A DNA stretch of 64,000 nt from Mantamonas sphyraenae. Lineage: Eukaryota; CRuMs; Mantamonadidae. Below, in pieces: positions 29,922 through 38,898 of this stretch. Where the stretch lies: NCBI GenBank assembly GCA_026936335.1, contig JAPMXV010000050.1, positions 186,001-250,000 on the forward strand, given 5' to 3'. A program made the position numbers and the translations under genes. The notes below the pieces were generated by a model. It was given only the letters and a program-made list of their open reading frames with translations, was not told the DNA's origin and did not search any database. How positions within the stretch are numbered: position 1 is the first letter of the stretch; each line of letters starts with the position of its first letter.

Positions 29922-31301
29922 ATGCAATCCAAAACCACACCGCGGGTGGTGCATTCGTGGCTGCGTTGTTCGTTGCGTGCCACACGGTCGTCCATGGGCC
30001 ATGGCACGTGGCGGCGCGCTGCGTCGTTGCGAGTGATCCAGCCGACGTCCGGCTCTGCTTCCTCAAGGCCCCTTGTGGGCGTGCGTGGCATGCACACACA
30101 AACAATGGGGATGGGAATGATGCGACGCAGTGGCACAGACGCCGCACGCACACACATGTCGCCTTTGGTGTGCGCCGTGCGCGCAGAGGCGGTGCCGGGC
30201 GTGGTGCGACGCTGGTCGAGCGGAGGCGCGTCACGGCCTCTGAGCCAAAATACGGGCCAAGAGGGCGGACGCGTGGTACAACGGACATTACTCACGGCAG
30301 AGGGGCGACGTGTGCTGCTGTGGAGTATGGGTCTGGTGTATCTGATCACCACAGCGATCCAGTTTGGGGTGCGGAACCTGCTCGAATGGTGGGATGCGCA
30401 GGAGGACCTGCCGAATCTGCTGTGCAACACACGGCACCTGGCCGTACGCACGCTGGAAGGGCCTATGCAGCGTGTATTTGCCTCCTCGTTTGTGCAGGTG
30501 GGCGACACACACGTCACCATGCGTCAGTCGCATCAGCTGTTCAAACTGGACCTCAATGCCCTCACCGACCTCTTTGACAACATGACACAGCACACGTACC
30601 CCCGTCCCATTCTCACCATGTACGACTTTTCCGTCGTCATGCGCCTTCGCATGCTGATTGAACCTCGGATGCAGCTGGAAACGACCACAACGCACGCGCG
30701 AAGACATAACCGTGGGCCACAACACAAGCACATCGACGATCCATCATCGTCATCATCATCATCCAACCACAAATCAGAATCACAGGAGATGGAGGAGGAG
30801 GAGGACGCAGTAGCGACCACGGTTGGTTTGTCTGCGTCATCGGCCATGGAGGACGAGCTGCTGTCTTTGGATGAAGACGGGTTTTATGGCCTTGTGCCTG
30901 TGTCGTACACAAACATGCCAAAGGACATTGAAAAGCTGCTGTGCACGGCTATGGAACAGTCGCACTGGCGATCACAGCTGGGGCCTGCGCGAGTGGCGGG
31001 CCGCTTCCTCGTCCTCGAGGTGGAACTGCACAAACGCCTCTTTGGCGGCTTTCTCATTGTGTCCATGTCGCTGAGCAACGGCGCAGACAAGATTATGCTC
31101 ATGGAAGAGCCACGGCGTGTGTTCAAGCCACGTCCCAAGCCACTTGAGAGCACGGCGAGTCCTGAGGGGCCCGGCACGACTTCGGATTCCACCAACCTGC
31201 AAGAGTACACCCTCCTGCTACCCTCCCTGGTCGTATCTCTGTTTAATTTCGACGTGGAGGATCGTGTCTGGATGCGCACAGATGCACCTGAGGTCCAATA
31301 G
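29922..31301 (+). CDS. Predicted mitochondrial membrane protein, unknown
   Basis: Intronless, 459 aa. The first 130 residues from ATG 29922 are very rich in Arg, Ser and Thr with few acidic residues, a long mitochondrial presequence by composition. One clear membrane segment follows (VLLWSMGLVYLITTAIQFGV). A matrix or intermembrane domain comes next, interrupted by a Ser/Glu-rich insert (30730-30850), then a beta-rich C-terminal part with LVPVSYTNMPKDIEKLL and VAGRFLVLEVELHKRLFGGFL. No family is recognised; the topology resembles import or assembly factors but that is speculation. Its last 84 nt overlap the antisense end of the next gene. Confidence 0.65.
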   Translation: MQSKTTPRVVHSWLRCSLRATRSSMGHGTWRRAASLRVIQPTSGSASSRPLVGVRGMHTQTMGMGMMRRSGTDAARTHMSPLVCAVRAEAVPGVVRRWSSGGASRPLSQNTGQEGGRVVQRTLLTAEGRRVLLWSMGLVYLITTAIQFGVRNLLEWWDAQEDLPNLLCNTRHLAVRTLEGPMQRVFASSFVQVGDTHVTMRQSHQLFKLDLNALTDLFDNMTQHTYPRPILTMYDFSVVMRLRMLIEPRMQLETTTTHARRHNRGPQHKHIDDPSSSSSSSNHKSESQEMEEEEDAVATTVGLSASSAMEDELLSLDEDGFYGLVPVSYTNMPKDIEKLLCTAMEQSHWRSQLGPARVAGRFLVLEVELHKRLFGGFLIVSMSLSNGADKIMLMEEPRRVFKPRPKPLESTASPEGPGTTSDSTNLQEYTLLLPSLVVSLFNFDVEDRVWMRTDAPEVQ

Positions 31302-33703
31302 AGCGAATTGCCTATCCCAGGTTCCCACGCTCACGCTAAACAGCCGCACTGGCGTCTTGCGAGGCACGTTGACAATGCGCTGGCGCTTGTCGTGGACGTG
31401 GCCGAGGGCGTTGTCTTGCAGACGGCTCTCCCACGCGTCCAGAAGGGACAACTTGCGCTTGTGTGCGTTGTACCCACCGTGAGTGAAGGTGACGTGGCCC
31501 ATGGGCGTCTTGCCCGTGTGTGTGCGCCATCCCAAATTCTTGTCGTCGGCCAAAAGACGTGCAATGCCCGTGTGCGGGATGGCCCTTCCGTTGGGTAGCC
31601 TCACATGAGGCACAGGCGTGTCACGCAGTGCCTGGCGCAGAAAGGCCATGTGGGCGGCGCCGAAAAACTCTGCCAGTTCCAACACTTCATACCATAGCTT
31701 CTTGGCATCGGCCACCTGGAGTTCACCAGCCTGGAGGACGGCGTGCAGCTCCAGAGCGTTGTTCTTCAACGCTTCCTGCGAGGATTCGTTGACACGATCC
31801 ATCTGACCTGTGCAGACGAGCTGAAAGGCGGTGCGCATGGGTTGCAACAAACGAAACACATTGCCATTCAAACGATTGCTCTCACGCCACATGACGGTGT
31901 CTGCGTCCACCAGGGGCATGCACCGCGTGAGCAGATCGCGTTTGCTGTGCGACTCGCGCATACGAAAGTCCAGAACGCGCATGCGACCCTCGTGCACAAA
32001 GCGCACATAGTCGAGTTTGTGTTTGGCCATAGCCAGTGGCATCTGTGAACTGCCCATGACCTTGGTGCGTGCCACCAGGCCCATCTTTGCACTTTCCACC
32101 TCGTCCACATCGTCAGCGTGAGTGTCCTGCCTCAGCTGCACCGGTCCGTGGCTGCCCAGCAACGCACGTGCTTTGATGGTGTTTACAAACTCTCGTGTTT
32201 TGAGATCGTTGTGCAGCCTGCCCGCAAACGGATAGGTGTTGCCTTGCACACGCACGCCCTCAGGTTTGTCCACAGTCATTGCGGCGAGGTTGTACGCGGT
32301 GGCACTTGGCAGCGGGGCCACGTGCAGGCCACGTCGCGTGCGTGTCAGCAGCCGTGTGCTGCCCGATCGTGCCTTTTTGCTCTTCTTTTGCTGGTTGTTG
32401 CCATGGTTGCCCACGCAGCAGAGGAAGAAGCGTCCATTGCGTGCCACAAGAACATGTGACGCCGTCTCTTCGTCTGGTTGTGTCTGATCGCTGCTTCCAT
32501 GGCTGCTGGATGAGGATGAGGATGAGGAGGATGAGGAGGATGAGGATGATGAGGATGATGAGGATGATGAGGTGGCAGGGCCACGTCGCAGGGCCAGCCA
32601 GCAGGCATCGCCGCTGTTGAGAATGCGGGTGACAATGGGAAGACCGGCAATGTCGGTGAGGGTGAGTTGGTGTGTGCAAGTGATACGCATGCGACGGTGG
32701 TCTGCGTCGAGGCCTGCGCGTGGGTGGCATTCGCCGTGGCGGCTGGCCTTGCCCAGGTAGTGGAAATGCATGGTTTTGCGCATGCTGATGGGCGCGTGAC
32801 AGTCGCTGTCGTGAGGCCGCAACACAAGGTGCATGTGTTCCGAACAGGCGTTGGGCTGGTCTTTGCGAAGGGGCACATTCTGCACCGTCAACCTGCGCAA
32901 GCCCGCAGCCTGCACAGCAGTCTCCAACACTGTCAGGGACAGATTGCGTGGACGCGTTTGCACATGGTTAGCCGCAGCCGCCCTTGTGTCTCTTCGGGCT
33001 CCTCCTGCAGGACGCAGGTGCCCTCCAAAGCACTGAGCTTGGCCGCTCGCGTGCTTTCCACGCTCGTCACCCACACCGAACTCTGCTTGCACTGTGTGGC
33101 CATGTGTTTGGTCAGCACAGAGAGTCCTGCGCGTGTGAGACAGTAGGCAGAGTCGCCAGCAAAGTGGTTTTTGGCCAGGACGTGGACGGTGTGGAAGGCT
33201 GTGGGACGACCCCAGTTTTCGGCTTGGATAGCCATGCCCAGGATAAGCTCGCATGTGTCTCTGCATCTACACGGCGTCTGCTTGCCCTCGGTGATGTTTC
33301 CTTCGGCTGCGGAGATGCCACGTGCGTGCAGGGCCTGGACGAGAAGGGAGTGCGCTGCGCCGCAGGGCACAAACTCCTGCAGGGGCAGAAAGATCTGTTC
33401 TGCGTCGGCGTGGTTGAACACAGCCATCATGACGTTGACGTCGTAGGGAGCCACCTCGCTCAGCACTCGGATGGTGTTGAGCACAGCCTCCATGGCCAGT
33501 GCGTTGCCGCCGCGGTACACTCGCGAGTGCAACTTCTTCGGCTTGACACGCAGTGCGTCCGTCTCCACGCGCACCTCCACAATCTCCTGAGTGTTTGGCA
33601 CTTGTGTGCTCTCGATGGTCGTCTCTGCGCAGCAGCGCAGGTCCACCACAAACAGGATGTTGGTGGTGGTTGATGATGACGACGACGACGACGACGACGG
33701 CAT
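31218..33703 (-). CDS. Large protein of unknown function, possibly vWA-like N-terminus
   Basis: I do not recognise this protein. From ATG 33703 (MPSSSS, encoded by a GAC repeat) comes an alpha/beta region with ILFVVDLRCC, VYRGGNALAMEAVLNTIRVL, YDVNVMMAVFN and GLSVLTKHMA; strand-helix alternation and the initial DxR are vaguely like a von Willebrand A fold. The frame ends near 32952 and continues in another frame. A 71 nt intron (32963..32893, AT|GTGCAA...GCGCAG|G) joins them in frame and gives 804 aa; a one-base indel is the alternative. The second part has a 30-residue poly-Ser tract (32503-32575), then a conserved-looking C-terminal half (LWYEVLELAEFFGAAHMAFL, VTFTHGGYNAHKRKLSLLDA). The stop at 31218 overlaps the convergent gene by 84 nt. 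Confidence 0.6.
32503..32575. repeat. GAGGAT/GATGAG triplet repeat (poly-Ser on minus strand)
   Basis: A triplet microsatellite of about 24 units that encodes an uninterrupted serine tract in the 31218-33703 gene. Similar serine or aspartate triplet tracts occur at 6720-6768, 10400-10450, 17545-17610, 33672-33700 and 35405-35440, all in frame within genes. Confidence 0.9.
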
Positions 33704-33733
33704 GCCCAACGCAACAGGTTCGTTTTGGTTCGG
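33704..33733. promoter_or_regulatory. Very short divergent gap, unknown protein / HAD hydrolase
   Basis: Only 30 bp separate ATG 33703 (minus) and ATG 33734 (plus). At least one promoter must lie inside the opposite gene. An alternative minus-strand ATG at 33760 would make the coding starts overlap. Confidence 0.35.
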
Positions 33734-34501
33734 ATGTCGCAGCAGGTCGATGCCAAACATGACGTGCCCTCATGGATGGACGACGTGTCCCACATTGTGT
33801 TTGACGTGACAGGCGTGCTGCGGGACTCGAGGGAGTCCATGGGCATCAGCATCGCCGCCGCTTTGGCGGAACACAGCGTGGAAGAACGTGTGCCGCACTG
33901 GGATGTGGACCAAGTGTGGCAACTGCGAGGCTACAACAGTTTCAATGGCCTGGGAAACGCCTTTGCTGCGCTCCTGGCCACAGGAGGCAAGCTGGAAGGG
34001 TTCCTGGATCGCGACGGGGCTGAAGAGGAATTGCTGCAGTTGTGTGCAGAAGGAGACTGCATGGAATTGGGCCAGAAACTGAAAAGCAGCTACCGGGCAC
34101 ACTTTGCCAGTCTGAAGGAGGGCGTGCCGCTGATGGCAGGGGTGCCAGAGGCGCTGAAACAATTGGGAGCACGGTTTCGCCTTGGTGTGGTGTCCAACTC
34201 CACACCCAAGAGTGTGGCACGTGACTTGGACGACGTGGCAAGTGAATTCGATTTGATTGTGGCGGATGCGTGCAAACCAGACACTCAGGTGTTTCTACAG
34301 GCGTTGTCGGAAGCCGGAGTTGAGCCACACAACGTCCTGTATGTCGGTGACGCCGTCAGTGACGTGACCATGGCCCATGCGGCGGGTGCCCACTCGTGCG
34401 CCGTGTTGGGTGGCATGGGCACCCGTGTCTTGCTGGAGGCCGCCCAGCCGGACCTGCTTGTCGACGATGTGCCTGCTTTGGCTGCGCTGCTGGCCCCATG
34501 A
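33734..34501 (+). CDS. HAD-superfamily hydrolase-like protein with altered motif I
   Basis: Intronless, 255 aa from ATG 33734 (MSQQVDAK). The HAD Rossmann fold with an alpha-helical cap is clear: motif I FDVTGVLRDS, motif II VVSNSTPKS, motif III Lys in DACKPDTQVFLQAL and motif IV VLYVGDAVSDVTMA, in phosphoglycolate-phosphatase-like order. Motif I is normally DxD; here the second Asp (general acid/base) is Thr. The nucleophilic Asp remains. This substitution occurs in non-phosphatase HADs or may lower activity. The substrate is unknown. The stop lies 7 bp from the stop of the convergent gene. Confidence 0.85.
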   Translation: MSQQVDAKHDVPSWMDDVSHIVFDVTGVLRDSRESMGISIAAALAEHSVEERVPHWDVDQVWQLRGYNSFNGLGNAFAALLATGGKLEGFLDRDGAEEELLQLCAEGDCMELGQKLKSSYRAHFASLKEGVPLMAGVPEALKQLGARFRLGVVSNSTPKSVARDLDDVASEFDLIVADACKPDTQVFLQALSEAGVEPHNVLYVGDAVSDVTMAHAAGAHSCAVLGGMGTRVLLEAAQPDLLVDDVPALAALLAP

Positions 34502-34508
34502 GCACACT

Positions 34509-35002
34509 CTACAATGAGATTTCCACGTCGTTTGAACCCCCAGTTCCACTGTACACATCTTTGCCCGTCTTTCCTGCGGCTACGTTGCGTTGCACGCTGG
34601 GCAGGCGCACAATGCCGATCGATTCGGGCAGCTGCTCGCCCAGGGTTTCGAGTGTTTCGTGACGCACCAGCGTAAACGCAGGCTGGGCCTCCTTCAACTC
34701 GCTCACCTGTGCGTCAAGTTTTGTCCTGTGTTCCAGCCACGCACGCGTCTTTTCTGTGATGTTGTCCACGCCCGCCAGCTCGCGCGCCACCTTGCGCTGC
34801 CTCGCATTCGCCTTTTGCGTCTGGGACACCTTGTCGCTGATGCGTTTGACTGAGCCACGGAACTGCACGGCGGCAGCGCAAGACAATGGAGTGTGTGACG
34901 TGTGTCAGGGGGACAGAGAGAGAGAGAGAGTGTGTGTGTGTGGTGGTGGCTTGAGGGGTGGGGTGGGACAACCGACCATGCTTTGCTTTCGTTTGCATTC
35001 AT
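34509..35002 (-). CDS. Small coiled-coil protein, unknown (5' end uncertain)
   Basis: The main exon is 34862..34509, opened by a good acceptor (GCCGTGCAG|TTCCG). It encodes FRGSVKRISDKVSQTQKANA, a charged helix through EKTRAWLEHRTKLDAQVSEL, then an extended tail with LPESIGIVRLPSV and a terminal NDVEISL. No ATG exists in this frame, so it is not a stand-alone start. A candidate first exon 35002..34973 (MNANESKAWS) joins in frame to give 127 aa, but its donor (GTTGTC) is weak. That ATG overlaps the stop codon of the upstream tRNA methyltransferase gene as ATGA. No family is recognised; the helix could suit a small complex subunit. Confidence 0.5.
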
Positions 35003-36258
35003 TCGCGCGCACTCTCTGATGATTCCCTCTGCTGTGCTCTTTGGCTGTTGTACGCCTCAATCTCCTCGTCGCTGACGTCAAGTGGCCTTGTGGCAAAGGT
35101 GAGGTAACTTGTGTGCCCTCGTTGGTCTGAGAACTCTCGTGTGCTCACTGTGGCCCGTGTGCCATTCTTGCTCCTCAGTGCCTCCACGCGTGCCCGGTAC
35201 GCCGCCTTTTTGGCCTGTTTCCTCTCCCTTCGCTGCCGTTTGATGTCCTGTCGTGTCTGTTCGTCGTCCTCCGCTGCGTTTTCGCTTCGTTCACGCTTGC
35301 CACTGGCATTGATTGTGTCGTTGGTGCCGTCGTCGTTGCTGTCACGGTTCTTGCTTGTGTTGGCGGTGGATGTGTTGTTTGTGCGCGAACCACTGTGGCT
35401 GGGTTCGTCGTCGTCGTCGTCGTCGTCGTCGTCCTCCGCCTTGTCTGCGTCACCAAACCAGGGCACGACCATCTCACGCATCTTGACCTCGACAGGCAGT
35501 TCCAAACACTCGATGGTGTGCACATCCATGAATCCCAGGTCCCGCAGTTTGTTTGCGGTGCGCTGGACTTGTTCGATGCAAGGGCTGAAGCAGCAGATCT
35601 TCCCGCCCTCCCGCAGGGCGTTGCGAGCGTTCTCCGCAGCCAACCACGGGGCGGGCAGGTCGAGAAACACGGCGTCGACCTTTTCCACCACATCGCCCGA
35701 CGCCAGGGCGAAGCCTTGTGCGCAGACGTCGCGGTGAGTGACGGTGACCAAAGTGTCGGGCAACCCGAGCTGGGCAAACTCCTCGGCAGCCTTGGTGGCA
35801 CGTGTTTCGTTGAACTCAAAGGTGTACAAATGACCCGAGGGGTGGACGGCACGTGCAAAGCAGGTGGACAGCGAGCCTGTGCCTGTGCCAGCCTCGACGA
35901 CGCATGCGCCTGGGGCAAGCCCCAACTTTAACGTGATGACACCCTTGTCAATGTTGTACACCACCTGTGTGCGATGGGTCAACGCTTTGGTCCACAGCTC
36001 GCTGCTCGGGTGCAGAAGCATCACAAAACCCGCTGTGCCCAGGAATTTGCTGCCGAACGGATGGCCCACCCACTCGTCGTGCGGGAACAGGCCGTACGTG
36101 TTGTGATACTGGCCCCCCTTTTCCACCCACACCGGTTTATACGATTTGGGTCCGTCGCACACAATCACAAGGTCCCCGTAGTCGATTGTGTCCTTGACAT
36201 GCACCAACGAGTTGCGACTCGCGCTGCTGCTGCTGCTGCTGCTGCTCCCTTTCGACAT
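34999..36258 (-). CDS. TRMT61A: tRNA (adenine(58)-N1)-methyltransferase, catalytic subunit
   Basis: Catalytic subunit (Trm61/Gcd14) of the nuclear enzyme that makes m1A58 in the tRNA T-loop, normally with TRMT6. Intronless, 419 aa from ATG 36258 (MSKGSS, followed by a poly-Ser repeat). Family blocks are KDTIDYGDLVIV, QYHNTYGLFPHDEWVGHPFGSK, LLHPSSELWTKALTHRTQVV, the SAM-binding motif VVEAGTGTGSLS, a FEFNETRA acidic loop and motif IV LDLPAPW. An Asp run (35405-35440, from a GTC repeat on the plus strand) and a long Lys/Arg-rich segment are inserted before the C-terminus. A C-terminal block (REFSDQRGHTSYLTFA) is typical of the family. Confidence 0.95.
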   Translation of the reverse strand: MSKGSSSSSSSSASRNSLVHVKDTIDYGDLVIVCDGPKSYKPVWVEKGGQYHNTYGLFPHDEWVGHPFGSKFLGTAGFVMLLHPSSELWTKALTHRTQVVYNIDKGVITLKLGLAPGACVVEAGTGTGSLSTCFARAVHPSGHLYTFEFNETRATKAAEEFAQLGLPDTLVTVTHRDVCAQGFALASGDVVEKVDAVFLDLPAPWLAAENARNALREGGKICCFSPCIEQVQRTANKLRDLGFMDVHTIECLELPVEVKMREMVVPWFGDADKAEDDDDDDDDDEPSHSGSRTNNTSTANTSKNRDSNDDGTNDTINASGKRERSENAAEDDEQTRQDIKRQRRERKQAKKAAYRARVEALRSKNGTRATVSTREFSDQRGHTSYLTFATRPLDVSDEEIEAYNSQRAQQRESSESARE

Positions 36259-36357
36259 CCCCGCAAATGAGTTGGCTGCAGGAGGGGGAAAATGAAATCC
36301 ATTGTGTGGATTGTGCATGTGCATGTGCATGTGTGTGTGTGTGTATGTGTGTGTGTC

Positions 36358-37292
36358 TCAGCATGAGCAGCTGTCGTCGTCGTCGTTCCAGCCTTTCTCC
36401 TTGCCGCCGATCTCGACGAGGCCCCTGTCTTCTTCGGCACCCTTCTTGCTGGTTTTGTCGCGGCGTTCGGTGAACCAAAACGAGCAGGCGTGCTGGAAGA
36501 TGGACGACACAGCCGCAAAGGGATCCTTCTCCTCTATGTCGCCCTCCTCGTACTTGGACGACGTCTCGAAGTACTTGCCGCCAATCGAGCGAGCGTACAA
36601 CTGCCCTTCCTGGCTGCTTACCTGGCGTGGTGCTCGCTTGCGGTGCACCAGGTCAATCTTGGTGCCGACAACCACAGGCACAAAGCTGTTCCCACTGTTC
36701 ACCGCACGTGTGGCCTCCAGGTAGGTTTCCAGTTGCTCGAAAGAGTCGCGATCGGTCAAGTCTGTCCTCGGGAACACAAGCAAACCACCCCCCCCCGCGC
36801 AAAGGGTGTCAGTCGCATGCGGCGTGAGAGCGAAGCGTTGAGGTGGGCGGCGGTGCAACAACGTACCAAAAACCAGCAGAGCAATGGATGCGTTGCGGTA
36901 GTACATGCGGGACAGCGACTTGAACGACTCCTGGCCAGCCGTGTCCCAGATACCAATCACCAATCTCTCGTTCTCGGGCGACCTCCACTTGCGGCTCATG
37001 TACGCCGCACCCACAGTCTGCACAGCCGCCATGTGTGCAAGCGAGGCGAGCGGAACGCGCCCTTGCAGGTGTCAGTCGAGCGTGTGTGGGCTTGGTAAAA
37101 GGGCAGCGTGGGCCGGAATGGCAGCGCGTGCACACGCGTCGCAGCGGAACCCACCGATTGCGGAGAGTCGCCAAATTGGTTATACATGAGTCTGGTGAGA
37201 AAGGTGGTTTTGCCCACGGATGACTTGCCCACCACGATCATCTTGGCGTCAATGCGGTCGACTCCCGCCGGGCCGGGGCTTGTGGAGGACAT
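36358..37292 (-). CDS. Rab-family small GTPase
   Basis: Membrane-traffic GTPase. Exons 37292..37155, 37017..36867 and 36761..36358 (introns 137 and 105 nt) give 230 aa. Motifs are P-loop VVGKSSVGKTTF, effector-side TVGAAYMSRKW, WDTAGQESFKSLSRMYYRNAS, ALLVFDLTDRDSFEQL (across a splice), GTKIDL and FETSSKYEEG. The tail ends SCSC, a CxC double-geranylgeranylation signal. The 'VGAAY' effector loop resembles Rab5/Rab21/Rab22/Rab24-type Rabs, but the subfamily cannot be fixed by eye. It is divergent from the ABHD13-like gene. Confidence 0.93.
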
Positions 37293-37459
37293 GGACGCTG
37301 GACAGGGGATAGGCAGAACGCAAAGTGGGTCAGCACGGGTGCATAGGGTGTGTATGGAGCCAGCACGGCTGATAGTGAGCACAAAAAGTGCATACGTACG
37401 GCGAGGGGTGGCTGGTTGTGTGGGTGTGCGCGGACGCCGCCAACTTGAACCGAGCAGCG
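37293..37459. promoter_or_regulatory. Divergent intergenic region, Rab / ABHD13-like
   Basis: A 167 bp gap separates start codons 37292 and 37460. It must hold promoters for both genes. No further motif is recognised. Confidence 0.35.
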
Positions 37460-38709
37460 ATGGTGAGTGGCACACGACAGGGAGAGGGGGGGGAGCAGAA
37501 AACAGGAACAGGGGGAATCTGACATTGGCATTGGCACCGTCCTTGGCACACAGTTTGGGTACGACCTGGGTTGGCTGGACACCATTCTGACGGGTGTGCT
37601 GGGCTTGCTGGTTACATTTGCGGTTGTACTGTACACCCTTCAGGACAAACTGCTGTATTATCCGCAGTTGCCCGAGGGATCACGCAGTACGTAGCAGGGA
37701 GAGGAAGGGGACGAGGAGGAGAGATGGCTGACGCACGCGCTCCCTTTCTGCACGCACTGGTGTCGCAGCAAGCTTTGCGTTTACACCCGACCATTGGGGC
37801 ATTGAGTACGACGACGTGATGATTGAGTGCAGCGACAAGGTGAAGATCCATGCGTGGCTGTTGAAGCAGCCAGCGCACAGGTTGTCGCTGGCACCCACGG
37901 TGCTCTACTTCCACGGAAACGCAGGCAGTACGTTGCGCGCGAGGGAGAGCAGGGAGAACAGCGTGTGAGGTGAAGAAAGGGAGAAAAGGGCAAGGGGCAC
38001 ACGGTGACGCTGTTGTATCGCCTCTGTGGGGGCACATGGCTGACACACTCGCGCTCCAAAAACGAGAGCAGACATTGGACACCGGATGCACAACGCAGGC
38101 ACGATGCATGCGCTGGGGTTGAATGTGCTCATGGTCGAGTATCGTGGCTATGGCAAGTCTGAGGGCACAGTGAGCGAAGAAGGCATCAAGATGGACGGCG
38201 AGGCGGCGCTGGACTACGTGCTGGGGCGGGAGGATCTGAACCGGGACGCGTTGATCCTGTTTGGTCGCTCACTGGGCGGGGCTGTGGCTGTGCATGTGGC
38301 AAACAAGCGACAAGACCAGATCAAGGCGTTGATTGTGGAAAACACTTTCCTGGGCATTGACGACCTGATCGACGTGCTGTTTCCGCTGTTGACGCCGTTC
38401 AAGTTCCTCAGCCGCAACAAACTGGCCAGCAAGGAGCTGATGGGCAGCCTGAGTCTGCCTGTGCTCTTTCTTTCTGGACGCAAGGATGAACTGGTGCCGC
38501 CTGCCCACATGGACAAGCTGTATTCGCTGGCCACAAAGTCAAGCGACAAGGTCATGCACATGTTCTCGCAGGGGACACACAACATGACCCCCAACGAGCC
38601 TCACTACTATCTCCACCTGTACAACTTTCTCACCTCTCTCTTTGTCAAGAACCAACTCATGCTGGACAAGAGCCAGATCCCCCAGCGGCTGGTGGGAAAG
38701 CTGCGGTGA
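37460..38709 (+). CDS. ABHD13: Alpha/beta hydrolase, ABHD13/Bem46-like
   Basis: Membrane-anchored serine hydrolase. The exon model is 37460..37462 (the ATG alone), 37554..37686, 37769..37927 and 38072..38709, all GT-AG, total 310 aa and in frame. An N-terminal membrane anchor (LTGVLGLLVTFAVVLYTL) follows the start. The fold shows YFHGNAGNIGHR (oxyanion/NAGN hallmark, split by intron 3), VEYRGYGKSEG, the nucleophile elbow FGRSLGGAVA with Ser, Asp in SGRKDELVPP and His in QGTHNMTP. Sequence order is that of ABHD13. The first coding exon consisting of only ATG (donor ATG|GTGAGT) is inferred; the rest is secure. The family's substrate is unclear; depalmitoylation has been proposed for relatives. 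Confidence 0.9.
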
Positions 38710-38898
38710 GCTTCGGTGGGAGCATCGGAGTGTGTGTGTGTGTGTGTGTATGGGGATGAATGTTGGCAATGGATGGATGTTTGATGTTTGCGGTGTTCTC
38801 CGATGTGGAGAGGTGGGAAAACGACTTTGGCGCGTTTGCACTGCGCTGCCGCTGCCATCTCAAAGCCATTTTCATCAACGTCAAGCCACAGCCCCGCG

